Positions 10,106 through 21,325 of a stretch of DNA of 64,000 nucleotides are shown here, piece by piece (positions within the stretch are counted from its first letter, which is position 1; each line of letters opens with the position of its first letter). The stretch lies in NCBI GenBank assembly GCA_016630955.3, contig CM049990.2, positions 62,001 to 126,000 of the forward strand. The letters are read 5' to 3'. The position numbers and the translations under genes are program-made. The notes below the pieces were generated by a model that worked only from the letters and a program-made list of their open reading frames with translations, was not told the origin of the DNA and did not search any database. The stretch is from Didymella arachidicola (lineage: Eukaryota; Ascomycota; Dothideomycetes; Pleosporales; Didymellaceae).

Positions 10106-10799
10106 CAAAGATTATCTTATCTGATCCGAGGTTTGCGCGTCCCTGGCAGAAGGTGCACAATGCGGCTGATGGTGCGGCCACTGAAGCCCGAATTGCGCAT
10201 TTCCAAGCCTTGAATCAGCGGCCAGAAGGCTGATCTAACGGAAGGCGGAACAAAGCATGCATGAGATGACCAGTGTTGTGGTGGGCCGAGGGCGCGTTCG
10301 TGGAGAAACGCGTCTGCACGGATATGTTTTGCAGGAGCGCGCCGTGGCTGGTGCCTCGCGACTGAGCATCTTCAAATTGAGAATTGTGCTGTCAGGAACA
10401 TCAAAAGATGCACAAAATGGGTGTCGTTGAAATGCGCAACAATAGCTTTACAATTCGCACAGATGTCGTTAAAGCAGCGTGCAGTGCGGCATCATCAGGC
10501 AGCTGCGATCACTTTTGCTCATGGTTCACGTCATAGCGTCTCTCAGACACGGAAGGCGCGACCCCACCACCCTTGACCATCGCGCCTTCCTCGCACGTTT
10601 GCACGTCGTCACGTGGGGCCCACACTCGCGCGACTAGCAGTACCTTCCGTCTGTTTAAGAGACAGACGCGTTCTTCTACCTCAATACTCAACATCCACAG
10701 CTCAGCTTTTCAGCCTTCCTACTTCAGTGTGCATTCAGGCTTTGACGGACGCTCTGTCGCAAACATCACAGCTCAGCTCAATTTATCGTTTTCCCCATA
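10106..10799 (+). promoter_or_regulatory. Upstream region of ribonucleotide reductase gene, with ACGCGT boxes
   Basis: No gene. ACGCGT, the MluI cell-cycle box bound by MBF (Mbp1/Res-Swi6) in ascomycetes, is present at 10308 and at 10666, the latter 134 bp before the start codon. Pyrimidine-rich stretches precede the start, as is common in fungal promoters. Confidence 0.5.
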
Positions 10800-12216
10800 A
10801 TGTCGGCGCTTCAGTCTACACCATCCAAGCAGGTACGCGTATTTGAACAACATTCTCACGACGCGTCTTTCTTACATGCATGCAGGCTGCATCTGCCATT
10901 GACACACTCAAGATGTCTGACTCACCAATAAAGAAGATCGAATTCTCTTCTGCAGACAAGGAGAACACCTACAAGCCCATCGTTGGCATTCCTGATCTCG
11001 AGGACGACGCCGCCGATGAGGTCGACAAGAAGATCCACTCTGTTGCACCGACCATCAAGCCCGAGGAGGCCGGCGAGCCTATCCTGCAAGAGAACCCCAA
11101 CCGCTTCGTTCTCTTCCCCATCAAGTACCACGATGTAAGTCAAGACGCGTTCAACGCGTTATCTAACGCGTCATACATTGAGCAATACTAATATCAAGCT
11201 TAACAGGTCTGGCAAATGTACAAGAAGGCCGAGGCTTCCTTCTGGACCGCTGAAGAGATTGATCTGTCCAAGGATCTTCACGACTGGAACAAGCGCCTCA
11301 ACGATGACGAGCGCTTCTTCATCTCGCACGTCCTCGCTTTCTTCGCTGCCTCCGATGGCATCGTCAATGAGAACCTCGTTGAGCGCTTCTCTGGCGAGGT
11401 CCAGATCCCCGAGGCTCGCTGCTTCTACGGCTTCCAGATCATGATGGAGAATGTCCACGCCGAGACATACTCTCTCCTCATTGACACATACATCAGCGAG
11501 CCCAAGCAGCGCACATACCTGTTCAACGCGATCGACAATAGTAAGTCAGGTCTGCTTAGCTCGTCAGCCACCGCAACTAACGCGTCACAGTTCCCTGCAT
11601 TCGCAAGAAGGCCGACTGGGCTCTCCGATGGATCTCTGACAAGAACTCTACCTTCGCCAACCGTCTCGTTGCCTTCGCCGCTGTTGAAGGTATCTTCTTC
11701 AGTGGATCGTTCGCGTCCATCTTCTGGTTGAAGAAGCGTGGTCTCATGCCCGGTCTCACCTTCTCGAACGAGCTGATCTCTCGTGACGAGGGCATGCACA
11801 CAGACTTTGCCTGCTTGTTGTTCTCCCTCCTCAACAACCGTCCCAGTAAGGAGGCTGTCGAGGCCATCATCACTGAGGCTGTCACCATCGAGCAGGAGTT
11901 CCTCTCTGACGCTCTTCCCTGTGCTCTGCTTGGCATGAACGCCACCCTCATGTGCCAGTACATCGAGTTCGTTGCCGACCGTCTACTCCTGGCGCTTGGT
12001 AATCCCAAGTTCTACAACGCCACCAACCCCTTTGACTTCATGGAGAACATCTCGCTTGCCGGCAAGACGAACTTCTTCGAGAAGCGTGTCGGCGATTATC
12101 AAAAGGCAGGCGTCATGGCTAGTACAAAGAAGGCAGAGCAGCAGACAGAAGGCTCCTCTCCACCTGCTCCCGCACAGGGTTTGTCTGGAGACTTCTGCTT
12201 CGAGGAAGACTTCTAG
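10800..12216 (+). CDS. RNR2: Ribonucleoside-diphosphate reductase small subunit, 413 aa, 4 exons
   Basis: Class I ribonucleotide reductase R2 subunit, which makes dNTPs by holding the diiron-tyrosyl radical used by the large subunit. Exons 10800-10832, 10886-11134, 11207-11540 and 11591-12216. Family marks: FWTAEEIDLSKDL, FFAASDGIVNENL, the ENVHAETYSLL helix with metal-binding Glu and His, SRDEGMHTDFA with the second Glu-x-x-His pair, and the C-terminal GDFCFEEDF, which docks on R1. The N-terminal extension of about 80 residues is normal for fungal Rnr2. All three introns carry ACGCGT (10835, 10861, 11145, 11154, 11166, 11580), matching the MBF box also found in the promoter, so S-phase control is likely. 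No defect is seen. Confidence 0.98.
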
Positions 12217-13180
12217 ACCCTTTTCTGTGCTCGACTTCTGCTTTCTTACCTGTCATATTGCCGCCATCTTGCGCCGTATACCTTTTGAACTTTGGGCATA
12301 GGGTACTGGGTCACCTCCACTTGCATTCATCCCTGCATTGCTAGAGTGAGACTGCGTGCATCTTTGCTATGGGCGGCTTTGTGTTTCTCCTTTTGATACC
12401 TCTCTTCTGCACTTTGGAGTATAGGCGTTCAGGATTTTCACGAGCGACGTTTTCTACACGTCGCAGTCCGCACAATCGTGCTTGATGGCTTTAGGATAAT
12501 GATCGATCAATACAAGATATACTCAATGATCGCTTTTCCCTTCTGTACTCGTGTTGGTTTTGCAAGCCTTGTAGCTGAAGCACTCCCCGGCCCAAGTCGC
12601 CACGCGAGCTTGAGCAGTGAAGCAGCGAAACGGGCCGAACTCTGAACTCTACCCTGATCACTGACTATGACATTGCGACTGCATTGCCGTACCCTAAGCC
12701 AGCGATATCTCTCCTCTATTGCTTGTACCACGTAGACCGCATTTCAATGAGGTTTCCAGGTGTTTCAAGTCTCTGACGTCACTGATTCCGGGAGTCCGAG
12801 GCTGCGGCTTCAGAAAGCGCGATGCAAACAAGCACTAGGCGAGATAGCTGCTTACAGGTCTCTCATAACTCTGCCTCCATCTGCATTCACATTTACCTTG
12901 ATCAATCAGGGTCCGCTCCAAAGTCCTCAACATTATACTACCTGTTTTCGAGGCAGCATGCATGCAAGGCCTATCGATAAGCTTGTTTACCTCGTTACCC
13001 GGCCATCCCGCAACTACCAGATCTTTGTGCAACCTGACCTTAGAACCGCCCTATCCGTGGACGAGTACGGCGCATGAGATCGCTGCTGACACTCTCGGTA
13101 TGGAGCTTGCGCACACACGGCTGTAGTCGAGTGCCAGTAACGACCTTTCACGACCACAGTCACGACAGCGGTTGAACAAT
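12217..13180. other. Intergenic
   Basis: Holds the 3' UTR of the reductase gene and the upstream region of the WD40 gene. No further gene, repeat or RNA is recognised. Confidence 0.4.
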
Positions 13181-16100
13181 ATGACGGAGTTGTCTCCCAG
13201 GTTCGAGGTGACAGACCCACACACTCACGCTGGGAGTCCTCAGGATAGACGCAACACGGGCAATACGAATAGCAATGGAGATAGTGAGGAACCAAACCTG
13301 TGTGCTATATTCCCAAAATCCAATGCTTATACTCAAGTTAAAGGCACCCATGGCAAACACGTCCCGCACGCTCGCAGCGCCACCTCACCCACGGGGCACT
13401 TAAATGACGCATCGAATGGCAATAGGAGCGGCGAAAGAGTCCCATCTGAAGCGGCCATGGATCCGCTCTCGCAAGTGTGTACAAATCGAGCGTTCTGTAA
13501 GGCATACCATGAGGCTGACCCCGCATCCTTGATACAGCAAATCCTCAAGAGAACAAACACGTCTCAAGCAGTTCAGAAGTTGCGCGCACAAAACATAGAC
13601 TCACACGCAACGCACTCGCAAACATCGCTCCATGAAGCGACTCCAGACAAGAAACATAGTGGCGAAACACCCCGTGACTCGACAGCAAGCGCGAAAGCAG
13701 ACAGGAAGTAAGTAACCGGCATCAGTTCTATGCAGAGACTGTGCGGATGCGCCAAATTCGTGCCGGGCCTAGCGCGGTGCTCGTATAGGACCGTATATCG
13801 TGTTGGCGCATCGTGCACAGGCTGATTTAGTTCGCCTATCGACACCCCTCGAGGCCGCGCAATGTCAAGGCTAAAGCCTCGGTACGAAAACCGTAACTGA
13901 CCGTACTGCAGGAAGGGCGTCTCATTTCTGAGTCGCTTCATCGGCAACAAAAGGAAGAACACCCTCGAAGATGCAAGCGACCATGGATCAGAATTTGGAG
14001 ACTTCCGACCTGAGGGTATGGATGCCCAGCTTTACGTCGATAACTTCGGCTTCAGGCCCAAGCACCCACAGCCTCCTGCCTACATCAAAGTTCGCACTAA
14101 GTTCAAGACGAAGAAGGAGTTCGATCGCGTCTTCTTAGCACAAGAGCTTCGCTCAGGCGCTGACAAGAGTGATGGCCCTGTTGCAGGGTCGAATCCAGCT
14201 CCTCAGTCCGGATCAGCAGCTACGAAGAACCCCATCTGGGCAACTGAATTCAGTAAGGATGGAAGGTACCTGGCGGCTGGTGGACAAGACCAAGTCATCC
14301 GCGTATGGGCAGTGTTGTCCAGTGCAGAAGAGCGCCGCGCGCACGAGAGCGATGAGAGCGATCCTACGAGCCAGGCAAAACACCTCAGTGCTCCGGTATT
14401 TCAACAAACGCCCTACCGCGAATACGGTGGCCACACTGCGACAATACTGGACTTGAGCTGGAGCAAGGTATGTGTCGACCCCTGTAAGCAGCACGGCGTG
14501 AAAGCTCTAAATCTTACCAATCACACAGAACAACTTCCTGTTGTCTTCCTCCATGGACAAGACTGTACGTCTCTGGCACATCAGTCGCGAAGAAAATCTG
14601 TGCATCTTCAAACACTCCGACTTTGTACCCTCCGTGCAATTCCATCCGATAGACGATCGATTCTTCCTGGCTGGCTCTCTGGACTCAAAGCTGCGACTAT
14701 GGAGCATCCCAGACAAAAGCATTGCGTACACGGCGTCTGTGCCGGACATGATCACCGCTGTGGCCTTCAGTCCTGATGGCAGAACTTGCGTTGCGGGAAC
14801 ACTGGGTGGACTTTGCAACTTCTACGATACTGAAGGCCTAAAATGGCAAGCACAATTACATGTCAAGTCCACGAGGGGACAGAATGCCAAGGGCAGCAAG
14901 ATCACAGGACTTCAAGCTACATATTGGCCGCCGGGCAGTGAGTCTGGCGAGGTCAAGCTCTTGGTCTCAAGTAATGATTCTCGATTACGAGTATATAACA
15001 TGAAGGACAAGAACTTGGATATGAAGTTCAAGGGCCACGAAAACAGTTGCAGCCAGATTCGAGCCGCGTTCGTCGACAGTTCTGGGCACATCATATGTGG
15101 CAGCGAAGACCGGAAAGCTTACATCTGGTCGACGAGCGTCCCGGAGGGCGACAAGAAGAACCAGCGGCCAGTAGAGATGTTCGAAGCGCACGACTCCATT
15201 ACAACTTGCACAGTGTTCGCTCCGTTACAGACGCGAAAACTGCTCAGCGCCTCGGAAGACCCGATCTACGACATGTGCAATCCACCACCCGTCACTTTGA
15301 TGTCTCGCACTGAGTCTGTGAACAACTCGAGAGCGCCTACAGATGCGGGATCTGCCTGTCCAACTCCGACGCCAAATCAGAGTTTCTTTCCGAAAGCAAG
15401 CGAAAGTCCAGCATATGCCGCTCGTTGCGAACACAGAGGGGGTCACATTATCATCACGACGGACTACAAGGGATCTTTGAAGGTTTTCAGACAGGATTGT
15501 GCGTATGACAAACGCGTACGACTAAGAGACACATGGGAGACGTCTTCCAAGTTGGGTCGGTCAAGCAGCATCCTTTCACGAAACAGTCGTTCAAGAAGGG
15601 ACTCAGTGTCTACACAACCACCGAATGACCGTATCATGACATGGCGACAAGGCATCTCACATGGCAGCTTCGACTCTACAGGATCTATACGCCGAAAGAG
15701 TGGTCGGAGCGTTTCACCGCGCAAATCAATGGCAGCGCTTAGCCTCAATTCATCACGAGCACCTGACTCGCCAGCCTTGAAGCCGGTGAGATCTCTGGAG
15801 ACCACAGAGCCAGGTCTCACAGGCTCACTGAAGACTTCGATGTCAGTGGAACGCATACCTGTCCAGAGCGCGACACACTCCGAAATGGCTACTCCACCAC
15901 AGTTCAATATCTCCGAACCGTCCGAGACGTCTGAAGACCCTCAGAAGGCTGAGCTCGAGAAGCATCCCTCTATCACGAATCCACTCGCGATCATCAATGG
16001 GCAAAGCTGGTTTTTCTGGGCGAGCAAAGGAGATCACAATCAGAGTCAGAGGCCAGCATTGGTCGCGCGCGCAAGTCAAGCCAGCCAGCTCAGTCAGATC

Positions 16101-16295
16101 AGTCGTCTTACAAGTGAGATGAGTGACAGCAGGAGTGAAACTGAAGAGGGGGTAGTGAGCGCACAAGGGGGGTGCACGCATTGTGGTGGCGAGGAATTTG
16201 AGATTGCTAGTCGAGGCGCGGGGCAGCTTGTTGGGCGCAACAAAGTCGGTGAGATGGTAACTATCTGCAAGAGTTGCAGGGCTGTACGTGATTGA
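13181..16295 (+). CDS. WD40 repeat protein, WDR44/Dgr2-like, 949 aa, 3 exons
   Basis: Exons 13181-13707, 13912-14467 and 14529-16295. The 204 bp first intron is long for this window. Residues 1-250 are disordered and polar. WD40 blades follow: the segment ATEFSKDGRYLAAGGQDQVI, GHTATILDLSWS, SSSMDKTVRLWHIS, GSLDSKLRLWSI, AFSPDGRTCVAGTLGG, SSNDSRLRVYN and CGSEDRKAYIWS. A Ser-rich tail ends in a Cys pair module (CTHCGGEEFE..CKSC) resembling a small zinc ribbon. This matches the eukaryotic WDR44 group, which includes budding yeast Dgr2; the metazoan protein binds Rab11 on recycling endosomes. A role as a vesicle-traffic scaffold is inferred from that. TTG 13172 upstream is not a start. Confidence 0.88.
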
Positions 16296-16476
16296 GACGT
16301 TGCATTCTCGTCTACTACCCAGGAGTGCAACTAAAGCGACGCCGAACATCTGCCAGATAGAGTTGTTACTGTTAGTTGAAACAGTAGATCTTAGTAAACC
16401 AGCTCCAAGTCATAATATACATTGCACCTATCTACAACATTGCGTTGCAGTACTTGCCTAGTGTACAATATCTCGC

Positions 16477-17437
16477 TCAAGTATCAATATACGCTCCCAA
16501 ATACCGCCCCAGTGTACCGATAACGCCCTCGTCCAATTCCTGCTCGCATGCTTGGGACTCGATATGTTGGAAAAGACCAGATAGTTTGGAGAACTCGCAC
16601 TGGCAAATCGGACAGAAGTAGAGATCTCAGCCGTCCATGTCATAGCCACAGTGCATGTAGTACCAGCTCTCCTCGACAACGAACTCGCGCGACTTGCGGC
16701 AGTGGGTGGCTAGCATGTTGAGACGAATCTCGTCGAAGTCACTGCAACTGCCAGACTCGAGGTGCAGGATCTTTTTTGGTCAATCAAGAACGGAATGGCC
16801 CTAATGGCAACTTACCATGCCGCTGTAAGTGGTGAAATTGCGGTCGCACTTGAGGCATACTTCAGAGTCAGATCCCTCGCTGTCACCGCCATCCGCCTCG
16901 TCACCTTCGCTGCTTCAGGTCTCTATACCGTCCTCGTCAGCCTCGGAGTATGGAGTGTCATAGCCCTCGTCCTCGTTCACGTCTGCGCCCGAGTACTCCG
17001 GGCAGTCATGCTTAGCTCGTCAGCAACGTCAAAGCCTCCGCTTCATTACATACCTGCTCGAGCGCGTAGCGTGTAGCAAAATGTTCCTCGCATTCCGTGC
17101 AAGCATTCTCATCCTTAAAGTGCTGCCAGAACTCATCTGAGTCGTAGGGCCAGTGCTCGCCTTGCCCGCCGTCGCAGCCGTAACAGACGGAACGGCAGCT
17201 CGTCGCGCAGCAGTGATCAAGCAGGCTGTCCCACCCATCTGCGTCATACGCGCACGTTGGGCACTCCCAGTGGCGGCGTGAGTCTTGCAGGTGTAGCTGT
17301 AGGCCGCGCTCGGTCTTGAAGCTGCGACGGCAGCGATTGCAGTACCTGGCCAGTGTGAGTTGGAGCGGAAATCCTGGCGTGATGGGAACCTACGCGGCGA
17401 CGCGCTCGCTGACTTCGGAGCGGCACGTGTACGACAT
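16477..17437 (-). pseudogene. C2H2-type finger gene with two in-frame TGA codons (copy I)
   Basis: Four exons can be read with correct phase: 17437-17394, 17345-17054, 17010-16816 and 16770-16477, giving 275 codons. Cys/His pairs recur: YCNRCRRSF with LQLHLQDSRRHWEC, CAYDADGWDSLLDHC, ACTECEEHF, VCLKCDRNFTTYSGM and FCPICQCEFSKLSGLFQH. These are characteristic of multi-finger proteins of filamentous ascomycetes whose targets are unknown. The frame is broken by TGA at 16915-16917 (after GIET) and TGA at 16627-16629 (after YDMDG). Everything else, including splice sites, is intact, so decay is recent or the stops are recoded. The last two exons are clearly related to copy II, 60-70 codons of which align without gaps. 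Confidence 0.72.
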
Positions 17438-17679
17438 TCTAGGCAGGCGCGCGGTGGGTTGAAGGTGAATGGCATTGACTGGGCGAGACGGAGTGATGCA
17501 GAAGATGGAAAGAACTAAAGCGGGGCTGAGGTGAAAGAAAGCTTGCTATAAACAAATGACTGCGAGCCAGGTGCGGATGAACGCTGCAGTGGCATTTATC
17601 TCTCCGTACCTGTATGCTCGAGAAGCTCCCAGGTGATTTGGTTTAGAGAACTAGGGCGTCAGACAAAGTGGATTACACA

Positions 17680-17746
17680 GACTCCAACGCCGTACCCACC
17701 TCGTGGCACTGACCTTGACCACAATGCCATCCATCCAACTGAGCTA
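17680..17746 (-). other. Degenerate tRNA-like sequence
   Basis: On the minus strand a perfect box A match, TAGCTCAGTTGG (17746-17735), is followed by a TGGCA..TGCCA stem with a 16-base loop and then GTTGGAGTC (17688-17680), one base from the box B core GTTCGANTC. The acceptor stem does not pair. This looks like a tRNA pseudogene between the two finger genes, or a coincidence. Confidence 0.3.
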
Positions 17747-17817
17747 CGTGCACAACAAGGCCTAACTCTCAATGACACACGTTCTTACCTCTCAAAGGGC
17801 CAGCTGCGGACCGGACG

Positions 17818-18290
17818 CTAAACATAGTTCGCCAGATACCTGCGCAGCGTCCCGATAACCCCCTCATCTAGCGTTTGCTCGCAAGCCCGCGACTCTACAT
17901 GCTGAAACAGACTGGATAGTCTTGGCACCTCTGCGTCGCAGGTCGGACAGTAGTATGGATTGACATTGCAATGGTAGTATTCGAGGTCACCGTCGCAGAG
18001 GTAGTCTTCGTACTCGCTTAAGATGAACTCGTGGGACCTGTTGCACTGAGATTCCAAGGTGTTGAGGGTATCGCGATCAACGTTGCTGCAGCAGCCAGAC
18101 TCGAGGTGAATAACCTGCTGGTGTCAGGAAAGGGAGCTGAATTCACGAGGTTGGAGACTCCGTACCATGCCGCCGTAGGTCTTGAAACCACGATCGCATT
18201 TCAGACACTCGAAAGCGAGGCCACGGTGGGAGAGTTTGTGCTGGGGCAGTCAGCGCCATGCCGTCGTTTGTGTCGGATGTTTGCATACCT
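17818..18290 (-). pseudogene. C2H2-type finger gene fragment (copy II), cut off by the transposon
   Basis: The last exon (18114-17818, 99 codons) reads HLESGCCSNVDRDTL, YYCPTCDAEVPRLSSLFQHV and DEGVIGTLRRYLANYV, closely parallel to the C-terminus of copy I (DEGVIGTLGRYLGAYI). Upstream, before a GTACGG..CAGCAG intron, FECLKCDRGFKTYGGM corresponds to the penultimate exon of copy I. The match runs out near 18290, where the left inverted repeat of the transposon begins. No sequence for the missing first half is found on the far side of the element, so this is a 5'-truncated tandem duplicate rather than a simple insertion. Confidence 0.75.
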
Positions 18291-18294
18291 GGTA

Positions 18295-18356
18295 ACGTAC
18301 ATGTACAACGAGCGGCGCAGTCAACGAGCGGCGCACTTTTGCCAAGACCACACCAA
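18295..18356 (+). repeat. Left terminal inverted repeat
   Basis: Begins ACGTACATGTACAACGAGCG. A 16 bp unit, ACGAGCGGCGCAGTCA, is inserted relative to the right copy, so CGAGCGGCGCA occurs twice here. It ends with TTTTGCCAAGACCACACCAA, shared with the right repeat. Confidence 0.85.
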
Positions 18357-18422
18357 AACTCACCCTACTATGGCCCAAAACACCACAAACTGGCGCTGCA
18401 CAGGGCAAAACGAGCTGTAGTA

Positions 18423-20090
18423 TTACTTAGAGACCTCTTCTACAGCATTTGTGCACGTTCGCGCGTTGTGCCCACCCTCTCCGCACCGTCCACAGCGTCG
18501 TTGGGATGGTTCACCTCCTTCAGCGCGCACCCGCTTCTTTGCCTTACCATCACCACGCGCCCTAAACTCCTGCAGAGTGGTTAACCGCTGGCCTTCTTTA
18601 ACTGTAAGGCTCCCCTTAGTTCAAATACGCTTTCTTTTGTGCGATTTACGTCGCGTGGCGGCTTCATTGGCTGCTTGAAGCTTGGCTATCTCCTGTTGCG
18701 CCAACACCAGCTTGTGCGCAACAATAGCTGCCCCCTTTGGCACCTTCTCAAACGCTTCAACCATAGATGTGGGCGAGCTGTCTACATGTCTCTGAATCCT
18801 GTTCTTCACAAGCGTTGATTGCGACCCAAACTCTAGGGTATTGCTTAGGGTTTGCGACTGCCAGGGCTCGTTGTTTGTAGGGAGTGGTGGTGATAGGGTG
18901 CGCAGTTTCACATTAAGGGTCGATACGACCCGTTCTGGGTCAAAAGGGACCAGTCCAGCGCCTCGGAACCCTCTCTGGATGTTGCTAGCAGTAACAGCTT
19001 TCTTGTGAGCCGCTTTGAAGCATGGCAGGAACTCCTGCTTTGTAATGTGATTAATCCGGCTGCGCATGAGCTCATTGACTTTAACCCTGTACGCCTTCTT
19101 CAGAGGGGCAAAACAACCCACGTCAAGTGGCTGAAGGAGGTGCGATGAGTGCGCAGGCATGCATAGGATCACAATCTTCTGATCCTTGCAGTATTGCGTG
19201 AATTCTGCAGTGTTGTGGCTCCTATGACCGTCAATAATAAGCAACCGGTGGCTGCCAACAGTGCGCGTCTTTGTATGCCTGTCAAAGTGCTTCAACCAGT
19301 CAAAACCAAGCTTATTAGTAGTCCAGCCGTTCTCGGAGATAGCAATAGTCCAATCCTGGGGCAGGTTGTCGTCCTTGTACCAGCTAGACTGGTGTTGGCG
19401 GGCTTTAAAGATAATGTAGGGCGGAATGGCCTATCCTGTGGCATTGATGCCCTCAATAACTGTTACCCACTCCCGATTGCCTGGCTGGACCTGCTTTGCT
19501 CGTCCTGGCTTCCCTGCATCTGTAACAACTTTCCTACCGCTTATCTGGCCTATCATGAAGCCTGTCTCATCGAAGTTGTACGTGTCGTTGTCCTGGATGC
19601 CATACTTGGCTTTAATGTTGGCTACAAGGTTAAACCAGCCCTGTATGACCTCAGGATCCTCACAGAGGGCTCGTTTATAGTCGTACTTGCGATTGAACAC
19701 CACTTTAAGCTCCTCCTGACGCGAAACGAACCTGCTGTCCCACCTTGGGCCAACAGGAGCCAAACCGCGCTCTTTTCGCAGAGAATTGGCCATATCAGCC
19801 ACAACTTCAAGCCGGGGGGTCTCTCCTCGCGTGACCAGCTCAAGTATGCGCATAACAATTACCTGCTCCTCAGCGCTGGTCAAATTTTGTAAGTTGGCCA
19901 TAGTATTAACGCGTGAAGGTCGTCCTGCGCGTCTTGCACGAAGTGTAGTTTCAGAGGCGCTGTAGATAGCTGCAGCGCGTCGCACTGAGAGTTTCGCGTC
20001 TTGTTTAAGAGCTTGAAGCGCAAGCTGGATCTGACGCTCTTTTAACGCGTTAAAATGTAGTTGTTGAGGCAGTAGTAGAGGGAAGGGTAT
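18423..20090 (-). pseudogene. Fot1/pogo transposase, interrupted by two stops and a lost start
   Basis: One continuous frame of 556 codons. In order: an N-terminal psq-like helix-turn-helix (LSVRRAAAIYSASETTLRAR); a CENP-B-type DNA-binding region (ANLQNLTSAEEQVIVMRILE to ADMANSLRKERG); the DDE nuclease with NFDETGF, LLIIDGHRSH and QPLDVGCF supplying three Asp; a basic stretch; and a zinc knuckle CGRCGEGGHNARTC at the C-terminus. Damage: TAG near 19431-19433 where the family has Trp (GWAIPP), TGA at 18621-18623, and ATA (20090-20088) where ATG is expected. Trp TGG to TAG and ATG to ATA both fit CpA to TpA change on the complementary strand, the RIP signature. No frameshift or large deletion is seen. 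Confidence 0.88.
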
Positions 20091-20137
20091 GTTGGTGTGG
20101 TCTTGGCAAAAGTGCGCCGCTCGGTGTACATGTACGT
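20091..20137 (-). repeat. Right terminal inverted repeat
   Basis: Read on the minus strand it begins ACGTACATGTACACCGAGCG and ends with the same CTTTTGCCAAGACCACACCA as the left copy, without the 16 bp duplication. Confidence 0.85.
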
Positions 20138-21325
20138 CAATAGCAAAGCAACAGCAAAAAAACATACAACAGCGGGTATTCGCTAGTGGTCACCCACCTA
20201 ACTACTAATCCGCCGGTACGTTGCTTAAATAGGGCTGAGCGAACGGGAAGCCTTGTTTTCTCCTGCCTGTTCGACAGAAATGCCCTTAATGTTCCTGTGT
20301 ACGGTAAGTGGGATAACTACTAATGACAGGAAACATTCAACTTGAAACAGCAGTTTAGCCGTCATTCTGTGCGTCATCCCCTGGACGCCTTAACGCAGTA
20401 GGCGCCGACAAGAACGCCATGCATATCCGCAGTTCAACAAGTATTAATGACACCCATGCCCAGCCACAAGCCTGAGCAAAGTCGGATCGGTTCCTCTTGC
20501 ACGCCCCTGGCGTGCTGGCGCAACTGCCTATGCGCAAGGATGGGCGCACCGTCTGCGGCACACTTCAACTTAGGTTCCTAATTTCATAGTCACCGCATCG
20601 AGGACGTATAGCAGAGTTTGATCTGTAATCACATTTGTGCGGGAGCAGCAGCATATGAACCAACAAGAAGCCACTGTGATGACAAGGCTTATGTGCTGGT
20701 CCAACGCATGGTGCCTTCTCAAATCTCAGCAAGTGATGTATTGGCGTGCTAGTGGTTAAGTGGAGGAGTGGTGGTGGATGCCCGCTGCTGTAAGCTCTCA
20801 TCGAGTTTTGTGAGGATGTAGCTTCATGAGGAGGCTTTCAAAGACATCCAAGCAGCAGGTCAACAGACATTAAACACTCCAATTAAAACCTACAGCCTCT
20901 TGCTAGCGACGACGGGTCACCAAAGGCACTGCAAGATTAAATAAGGATAGTTGATACCTGTTGGACCAGAGAAGTCAATGCCCTCTAGTATGATCACGTG
21001 ATGGGTGAAACCAGCCCACAAGGGACTAGCTCCCATACCCCCCTATACATATTCCCCTCACTTGGGAACAACACAGATAGACACAACCAAATAAATTGAT
21101 TACGTTTTCTGTTACTTTCCTTAAGCACTAGTGCAAAGACCTCCCAACAATACCTGTTTTTCAATTGGCGTAGTTATACTACAGGGTTGTAGAGCTATTC
21201 TAGAATGTGAGGTACCTTATTGACTGTGTTTGCTTTTGGCTTGCAGTGATCCCAATCCTTCAGATGGCTCGGCGACCCGTCGGCGGTGACAAGAGGCTGT
21301 AGAAAATCGCGGCAGAAGTAGCGGC
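20138..21325. other. Intergenic, A/T-richer stretch
   Basis: No gene recognised in nearly 1.2 kb. It includes an ATCACGTGAT palindrome near 20995 and several A/T-rich runs (21060-21220). No terminal repeats or coding similarity were seen. Confidence 0.35.

Larger units (their letters stand above)
18295..20137 (-). mobile_element. Fot1/pogo-type (Tc1-mariner superfamily) DNA transposon, 1843 bp
   Basis: Inverted repeats of about 47-62 bp starting ACGTACATGTAC enclose one transposase frame on the minus strand. Size and gene content fit the fungal Fot1/pogo group (about 1.8-1.9 kb; Molly of Parastagonospora is one). The left flank is TA (18293-18294), the expected target site; the right flank is CA, consistent with a mutated TA duplication. 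The transposase is damaged only by changes readable as C:G to T:A. The left end carries an extra 16 bp duplication inside the repeat. Confidence 0.9.
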
